Positions 59,300 through 64,000 of a stretch of DNA of 64,000 nt are shown here, piece by piece; the first letter of the stretch is position 1; the number at the start of each line of letters is the position of its first letter. The stretch spans positions 558,001 through 622,000 of the forward strand of contig JAEQMT010000038.1 of the NCBI GenBank assembly GCA_016722945.1, given 5' to 3'. The position numbers and the translations under genes were made by a program. Below the pieces are notes generated by a model. It was not told the origin of the DNA. It saw nothing but the letters and a program-made list of their open reading frames with translations, and made no database searches. Origin of the DNA: Desulfofustis sp. PB-SRB1. GTDB taxonomy: Bacteria > Desulfobacterota > Desulfobulbia > Desulfobulbales > Desulfocapsaceae.

Positions 59300-61201
59300 T
59301 CATGATGACACCGCGCCGGGTGGCGGGTCATCACCGGTTGTTTCGGCGGCGGCCCGAGCCTTTTCCACGGCAAGGTATTCATGGGCGATTCGTTTGATCA
59401 GACTCTGCATGCGAAACAGCTTCTCGGAGATAGATATCTCCAGGCGGGCGCTTTTCAGGGCCGCCTCATTTACATAGCAGAGGCGATCGGCCTTACGATG
59501 GACAAAATCTCTTTGTACCTGTTTGAGCTCTACGGAGCGCTGGGTAATGGCCTCAATGGATGTCTGATCACCGGTGCGCAGCACCTCAATGAGAGTGACC
59601 AGAGAGATATGGACGCACTGATACATGGCAAAAAGCAGGCTCTGGGTCTCCCTGCTGCGCCTGTAATCTAGGGCCAGGGCCTGGGCGCCGAGTTCGACCA
59701 GGTCGGTTTCGATGACATCTGCCAGGGTCTCCAGAGAGACGGCGGTGACCATCAGAATCCGATGCTCCTCACTCAACCCCTCGTTCAAAGGCTGCTGCCT
59801 GACTTTATTGAGATACGCCATGCAGGCCGACTCCAGGGTGTCGATCTTATCATCTTCTTTAGCCAGAGTGCGCAATTCCTGCATGGATCCACGATTAAAT
59901 GCTTCTCCCAGCGTGGTAAACATGGACAGGGTGATTTCCGCCGTCCTGGTGAGTTCACGACGCACCGCGACCAGGGCCATGTCGGGGACGGCAATAAGCG
60001 CTGGATCGAGAAACTGCGGCTCAATCGGGCCCGGCGGTGTGGGGCGATCCGGAATCAGTTTGGTGGCACCCCAGGCAAAAAGCCCGGCAAAGGGAAGAAA
60101 CAGACAGGTGTTGACCACGTTGAAAAAGGTATTGGCGTTGGCGATCTGCCTCGGCACCTCGGCGGCCAGCTTGGCGGTTCCGCTCAATTCCGGCACCGTG
60201 GGGGAGAGCCACACGGCAATATCGGTGAGCCGGCCGATGAAAAAAAACCAGACAAGCACCCCAAGCACGTTGAAGATGACATGCACAACAGCGGCCCGCA
60301 CCGCTTCCGGCGGTTTGCCGATGGCCGCCAGCATCGCCGTGATACAGGTACCGATATTGGCGCCCAGAGCCACCGCCACGCCGGCCTCGAGGGTGAGAAA
60401 CCCCTCGCTGGCAAGGGCGATGGCAATGCCCACCGTGGCCGCCGAAGACTGAACGACGCCGGTAAACAGGGCCCCGACCAGTAACCCGGCAAGGGGATTG
60501 CGCAGGGTTCGAAGCATCTCTATAAAAGGCTCATATGAGCGCAGGGGGGCCATGGCCGAACTCATGATCCCCATCCCGAAAAAGACCAGCCCCAGCCCCA
60601 TAATCATCATTCCTATCTGGGTGCGTCGCTCGGTGGTCTTGACGAACATCAGGAAAAACCCGACGGCAACCGGCAGCAGAGCGTACTGCGATACGTTGAA
60701 GGCAAGGATCTGGGCGGTAACCGTCGAACCGATGTTGGCGCCCATGATCACCCCCACCGACTGGGTAAGGGTCATGGTTCCGGCGGTGACGAAACCAACC
60801 ACCAAAACGGTGGTGATGGACGAAGAGTTGAGCGCCCCGGTGACAAAGGCGCCGGTAAGCGCGCCCATGATACGGTTGGTGGTCAGCTGGCCGAGCATAC
60901 GCTTGAGGGCGCCGCCGGCGGCACGCTTGAGCCCGTCTGCCAGTTGTTCGAGGCCGGCGAGAAACAGGGCAAGGCCGCCCACCAACCCCATCAGCAGGGT
61001 AAACCAGGAAATTGGTGCGGCCGCCCCGGCCGCATAGACGTCAGTGGCCAGGCAAATCCAGAGCAGCGGCGCCCCGACCGCAGCACAAGATATCCACCTT
61101 TTCCGCGGGATGCCGCCGCCTGAAGGAGCAGCCGCCACGAATCGGTGATGATGACTGAAAGACAAAACTCGCATTGGTGATCTGCCGCTAACCGGTTTCA
61201 T
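59300..61201 (-). CDS. Na/Pi-cotransporter family protein with PhoU-like domain
   Basis: 633 residues. After an N-terminal extension come about eight helices of the NptA/PNaS family: the repeated QSSAAT/SSSIT motif is seen as GALNSSSITTVLVVGFVTAGTMTLTQSVGVIMGANIGSTVTAQ and VVQSSAATVGIAIALASEGFLTLEAGVAVALGANIGTCITAM. The C-terminal third is a PhoU-like four-helix region (LRTLAKEDDKIDTLESACMAYLNKVRQ). Likely takes up phosphate or another anion with Na+. Two ATG starts 27 bases apart are possible; the longer form is given. Confidence 0.9.
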   Translation of the reverse strand: MKPVSGRSPMRVLSFSHHHRFVAAAPSGGGIPRKRWISCAAVGAPLLWICLATDVYAAGAAAPISWFTLLMGLVGGLALFLAGLEQLADGLKRAAGGALKRMLGQLTTNRIMGALTGAFVTGALNSSSITTVLVVGFVTAGTMTLTQSVGVIMGANIGSTVTAQILAFNVSQYALLPVAVGFFLMFVKTTERRTQIGMMIMGLGLVFFGMGIMSSAMAPLRSYEPFIEMLRTLRNPLAGLLVGALFTGVVQSSAATVGIAIALASEGFLTLEAGVAVALGANIGTCITAMLAAIGKPPEAVRAAVVHVIFNVLGVLVWFFFIGRLTDIAVWLSPTVPELSGTAKLAAEVPRQIANANTFFNVVNTCLFLPFAGLFAWGATKLIPDRPTPPGPIEPQFLDPALIAVPDMALVAVRRELTRTAEITLSMFTTLGEAFNRGSMQELRTLAKEDDKIDTLESACMAYLNKVRQQPLNEGLSEEHRILMVTAVSLETLADVIETDLVELGAQALALDYRRSRETQSLLFAMYQCVHISLVTLIEVLRTGDQTSIEAITQRSVELKQVQRDFVHRKADRLCYVNEAALKSARLEISISEKLFRMQSLIKRIAHEYLAVEKARAAAETTGDDPPPGAVSS

Positions 61202-61503
61202 TGAAAAACACTATAGCGCAATCGAAGTCCACAGTTGAGCGATATTATGAGATGCAACTCCTGTTTTTTCATTTTCTGTCACTGCAGAAACATAGAAACA
61301 TGGGGGTCGCATCTTTATCTTTGACAAAGCGACTTATATAGTTGACTTATTTCTTTTTTTACACAAGCGACAGATAAATTGCCGAAAATTTTCCAGTGTT
61401 ACGATGCAAAACCCGCCACATAACATCCTGGCAACTCGCTTCGCGCCCGGTATGGCCGCTAATCCAGAAGCAATTGCCCACATTCCGGTGCCGTGTATGT
61501 TAC
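61202..61503. other. Gene-free stretch before the second IS701-like copy
   Basis: About 300 bp. It holds a second GTCGCATCTTTATCTTTGAC repeat (near 61307) and promoter space for the transporter gene. A short open frame from 61404 would continue across the insertion site if the IS701-like element were removed, but it has no ribosome binding site. Confidence 0.4.
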
Positions 61504-63033
61504 CCCTACAACGAAACTTATATTGACGTCATAGCCACAATATGTAACACTGCGCAACATAACCCAAACCATGGAGGTGGGCCTATGTTGCCGTCAATTC
61601 GATCCGTTGAGCACACGTACGAAATACCGAAATTCTCGATCACCACAAAAGACATTGATGGTTTTTATTCCGAACTTGAAGGGTATCATGAGGTTTTTGC
61701 CGACTGTTTCCACCGGAGTGAGTCGCGGGGCCATTTTTTTAAGTACATGGCCGGCCAATTCAGTGAGCTTGAAAGGAAGTCGATTGAACCGATTGCCGTT
61801 AATATCAAAGGCGGAAATGTTAGAGCAATGCAGCGGTTTATCAGTGACGCGGAATGGGATGAGGATAAAATAAGCCGCAAGTATCGTCATATGGTTAATG
61901 ATGATATGGGTGATCCAAACGGCATTCTCATTTTCGATGAATCTGGTTTTGTCAAAAAAGGATCCGACTCGATCGGTGTAGCCAGACAATACTGCGGCAC
62001 CATTGGAAAGGTGGATAATTGTCAGGTCGGTGTATTCGCGGCGTATGCCTCCCCCCAGGGGTACGCCCTGATTGACAAGCGGCTTTTCATTCCAGAGAAA
62101 TGGTTCACCAAAGACTATGCCGCAAAACGGGAAAAATGCGCTTTACCCGAAAATATCAAGTTCAAAACCAAACCGCAACTGGCGGTTGAGATGTTTACTG
62201 CAATTCGAGACGAGGGGATACTTCCATTCAAATACATTGCCACCGACAGCCTGTATGGCTCAAGCCCCGAATTTATCAATGCGGTTGATCGGCTTCCCGG
62301 GGTCACCTATTTTGTATCCATGGCCAGTGACACCCGTTGTTGGCTGAAAAGACCCGTCGTCAGGGAAAAGACATACAAATACAAGGGCACGGTCAAAACC
62401 AGGAGAATTCTGGAAGATACATCAAAGACCCCCATTGCGTTCATCGATCTTGCCAAAAGCATCAATGATTTCTTCTGGTACAGGCGAAAGGTCTCCGAAG
62501 GCACCAAAGGCCCTATTATGTATGAATTCACTAAGCGCCGGGTTGTATTGTCAAAAGATGGATTGCCGGAAAAGGAAGTGTGGTTGGTCATCAAGCGAAC
62601 GCTCGGCCCCAAGCCGGAATATTCGTTTTTTATCAGCAACGCCCCGGTCAGCACTCGCCTTGCAAAGTTTGTCTGGCTGAGCGGAGTGCGGTGGGCTATT
62701 GAGCAATGCTTTGAAGAAACGAAAACAGAGCTGGGGATGGACCACTATGAAGTTCGTAAATATTCCGGCTGGAATCATCATATTCTGACATGTATGCTGG
62801 GGCATTTTTTCCTCTGGCACCTCAAGATACGGTTGGGGGAAAAAAACGCCGTCTATTACTCTGTCGCAGCTTAGGATGTTGATTGAAACGGTTCTGCCAA
62901 TCGCCCACTATGACGCCATGACAATGTTGGCGCTGATTGAGAGCGTGCAGGTTAAGAATCACAGAGCGTATCTTTCGCATCGAAGACGACGCCTGCGATC
63001 ATTAAATGATTTTAAATAACTTTCGTTGTAGGG
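61504..63033 (+). mobile_element. IS701-like insertion sequence, copy 2
   Basis: 1530 bp, seemingly identical to copy 1 at 18468-19997, in the same orientation, with the same ends and the same seven-A run. It is flanked by its own 4 bp target duplication TTAC (61500-61503 and 63034-63037). The separate duplications of the two copies show independent insertions. Confidence 0.93.
61585..62874 (+). CDS. IS701-like DDE transposase, second copy
   Basis: 429 residues, the same as the first copy including FDESGFVKKG, ATDSLYGSS and the catalytic Glu helix. The frame is lost at the A run 62840-62846, and the C-terminal tail continues in the +1 frame to a TAA at 63017-63019, abutting the terminal repeat. 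A longer in-frame extension from 61396 runs through the left inverted repeat and is spurious. GGAGGT precedes the true ATG. Confidence 0.9.
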   Translation: MLPSIRSVEHTYEIPKFSITTKDIDGFYSELEGYHEVFADCFHRSESRGHFFKYMAGQFSELERKSIEPIAVNIKGGNVRAMQRFISDAEWDEDKISRKYRHMVNDDMGDPNGILIFDESGFVKKGSDSIGVARQYCGTIGKVDNCQVGVFAAYASPQGYALIDKRLFIPEKWFTKDYAAKREKCALPENIKFKTKPQLAVEMFTAIRDEGILPFKYIATDSLYGSSPEFINAVDRLPGVTYFVSMASDTRCWLKRPVVREKTYKYKGTVKTRRILEDTSKTPIAFIDLAKSINDFFWYRRKVSEGTKGPIMYEFTKRRVVLSKDGLPEKEVWLVIKRTLGPKPEYSFFISNAPVSTRLAKFVWLSGVRWAIEQCFEETKTELGMDHYEVRKYSGWNHHILTCMLGHFFLWHLKIRLGEKNAVYYSVAA

Positions 63034-63037
63034 TTAC

Positions 63038-63243
63038 TGCTGTTGATTACATGGTGCCGTTGCGTTCGTGCACCTTTTTTCTGCACCTATTTTTTCGCCG
63101 GTCTGGAGACCGGCACTCCCGGCCGTGTGGATCATCACGATCAACCTGCATATGCGGCGGATTATGATGACCCCGGAACCGAAAAAAGCAATGAGTGTGC
63201 TGGAAACTCGTCAGGCAGTAGATGGCGGCAACCGGTCTGACAC
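63038..63243. other. Repeat relic between IS copy 2 and the DJ-1 gene
   Basis: About 200 bp. It contains the hairpin GCCGGTCTGGAGACCGGC and GGATCATCACGATCAAC (63129-63145), shared with the relics near 59.1 kb. No gene is supported here. Confidence 0.45.
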
Positions 63244-63798
63244 TCAGGCAATTGCCATCTGAGTTGCCACTTCCTTTTTTTTGTCTTCCCCACAGAGGAT
63301 GCCCAGAAGCTCCAGGCCAAATTCAATGGCAGTACCGGCGCCTCTGCTGGTTACGCACTTGCCGTCGATCACCACCCTCTCTCGGCCATGCTCCTGAGAA
63401 GAAAGCTCCTCAAGAAACATCGGGTGGCAGGTCGCCTTTTTCCCTTCCAGCAGGCCATGGCTCTGCAAAACAACCGCCGGGGCTGCACATATTGCCGCAA
63501 AAAACTTGTCCTGTTGATGCTGTCTTTTCAGCAGTTTTTCCAATGGCTTTGATTTTTTCAGGTTTTCCGCACCCGGGATGCCGCCGGGCAGAACGATAAG
63601 ATCGTACTCCTGATCCTCACATTGCTCGATAAGTGTATCCGCCTGAACAACCACCTGATGCGATGAAGTGACCGCCAGTTGGCCACCGATGGCGGCGATA
63701 TCAACTGAAACCGAGGCCCGGCGGAACACATCGACAACGGCAAGGGCCTCAATCATTTCAAATCCTTCCGCCAGTGGAACGAGAATCTTTTTTTTCAT
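63244..63798 (-). CDS. DJ-1/PfpI family protein (YajL-like)
   Basis: 184 residues of the class I glutamine-amidotransferase-like DJ-1 fold. The nucleophile elbow is AAICAAPAVVL with the Cys conserved in DJ-1/YajL, and the oxyanion Glu is in VPLAEGFEMIEALAVVDVFRRA. The closing SRGAGTAIEFGLELLGILCG matches YajL/ThiJ. Proposed roles are oxidative-stress protection or glyoxalase/deglycase activity, which remain debated. Confidence 0.92.
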   Translation of the reverse strand: MKKKILVPLAEGFEMIEALAVVDVFRRASVSVDIAAIGGQLAVTSSHQVVVQADTLIEQCEDQEYDLIVLPGGIPGAENLKKSKPLEKLLKRQHQQDKFFAAICAAPAVVLQSHGLLEGKKATCHPMFLEELSSQEHGRERVVIDGKCVTSRGAGTAIEFGLELLGILCGEDKKKEVATQMAIA

Positions 63799-63949
63799 GA
63801 ATTCCTCTCTGATTTGCTTTTCGTAATGGTCGGTAAACGATGCTACAACTGGTGGGATAGATCAAGTCTCTTGTAAGCTGCCAAGCCCGAAGCTTCTAGG
63901 AAAAAGGATGGGATCAAATAAAATGACGGTATGTTTACTTGTCATTTAT

Positions 63950-64000
63950 GATGGCTTCGTAAAAACCCCAATTACGGTCATTGTGGAGTTGAATCGAAAT
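63950..64000 (-). repeat. Family A MITE-like element, copy A5 (cut by window end)
   Basis: GATGGCTTCGTAAAAACCCC matches a family A terminus, and the following ATTACGGTCATTGTGGAGTTG is the reverse complement of the right arm of A2. The element therefore lies in the opposite orientation and continues beyond the window. Confidence 0.8.

Noticed and set aside
18468-63033. Composite transposon formed by the two IS701-like copies
   Set aside because: Each copy has its own 4 bp target duplication (TTAA and TTAC), and no duplication spans the whole 44.6 kb. The segment carries rnf, aspS and hisS. Two independent insertions explain the data.
61404-63240. Gene interrupted by IS701-like copy 2
   Set aside because: Removing the element leaves an open frame of about 100 codons across the site, but it has no ribosome binding site, looks like no family and includes a repeat relic.
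1-64000. tRNA, rRNA or CRISPR arrays
   Set aside because: I found no tRNA-like cloverleaf pattern, no rRNA sequence and no regularly spaced repeat array while reading both strands. A covariance search would be needed to exclude small RNAs.

Overview
The window is a chromosomal segment from a Gram-negative anaerobe, most likely a Desulfobacterota member near Desulfobulbales. That placement is inferred from the complete rnfCDGEAB ion-pumping operon, outer-membrane and lipoprotein genes, a sigma-54 activator, the MoxR/DUF58 operon and the general style of the proteins. I see no rRNA, tRNA or CRISPR array that would fix the taxonomy.

Layout. 1-18.5 kb is mostly + strand housekeeping: dtd, a PreP-like M16C protease, rsmB, an M24 peptidase, an M48 lipoprotein peptidase, a DHH-CBS protein, a two-gene ABC exporter, tcdA and thpR. 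A minus-strand block holds a FAD oxidoreductase, a DUF2237 protein, a class I glutamine amidotransferase and an amino-acid-binding protein. 18.5-24.2 kb has two insertion sequences around an EamA transporter, folA and a small lipoprotein. 24.2-31.6 kb is the minus-strand rnf operon led by a dihydroorotate-dehydrogenase-like gene. 31.8-41.5 kb carries an EamA transporter, a cupin and a seven-gene membrane/MoxR/DUF58 operon. 41.5-45.9 kb holds a chalcone-isomerase-like protein, aspS and hisS. 46-50 kb is a mobile-DNA zone: MITEs, an IS1634-like element, a group II intron 3' remnant and a rhodanese gene. 50.2-58.3 kb looks like a signalling region: a sigma-54 activator, a CHASE2 adenylate cyclase and a very large FecR-TPR-beta-barrel protein. 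The end has a Na/Pi-type transporter, a second identical copy of the IS701-like element and a DJ-1/PfpI protein.

Main observations. (1) Two families of MITE-like intergenic elements. Family A has ends of the type GATGGACTCGTAAAAACC and 6-7 bp target duplications at four loci. Family B is about 138 bp with ends like GGGAACCTTG and one clear 5 bp duplication. (2) The IS701-like transposase is frame-interrupted at a run of seven A in both copies. The lost C-terminal tail lies intact in the +1 frame and stops exactly at the terminal repeat, which suggests slippage-controlled expression. (3) RnfA carries an N-terminal signal peptide and Ig-like domain that ordinary RnfA lacks. (4) The conserved RnfD N-terminus lies upstream of the only canonical start codon, next to a good ribosome binding site and an ATC codon. 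(5) A CHASE2 cyclase sits next to a FecR-TPR-outer-membrane-barrel fusion.
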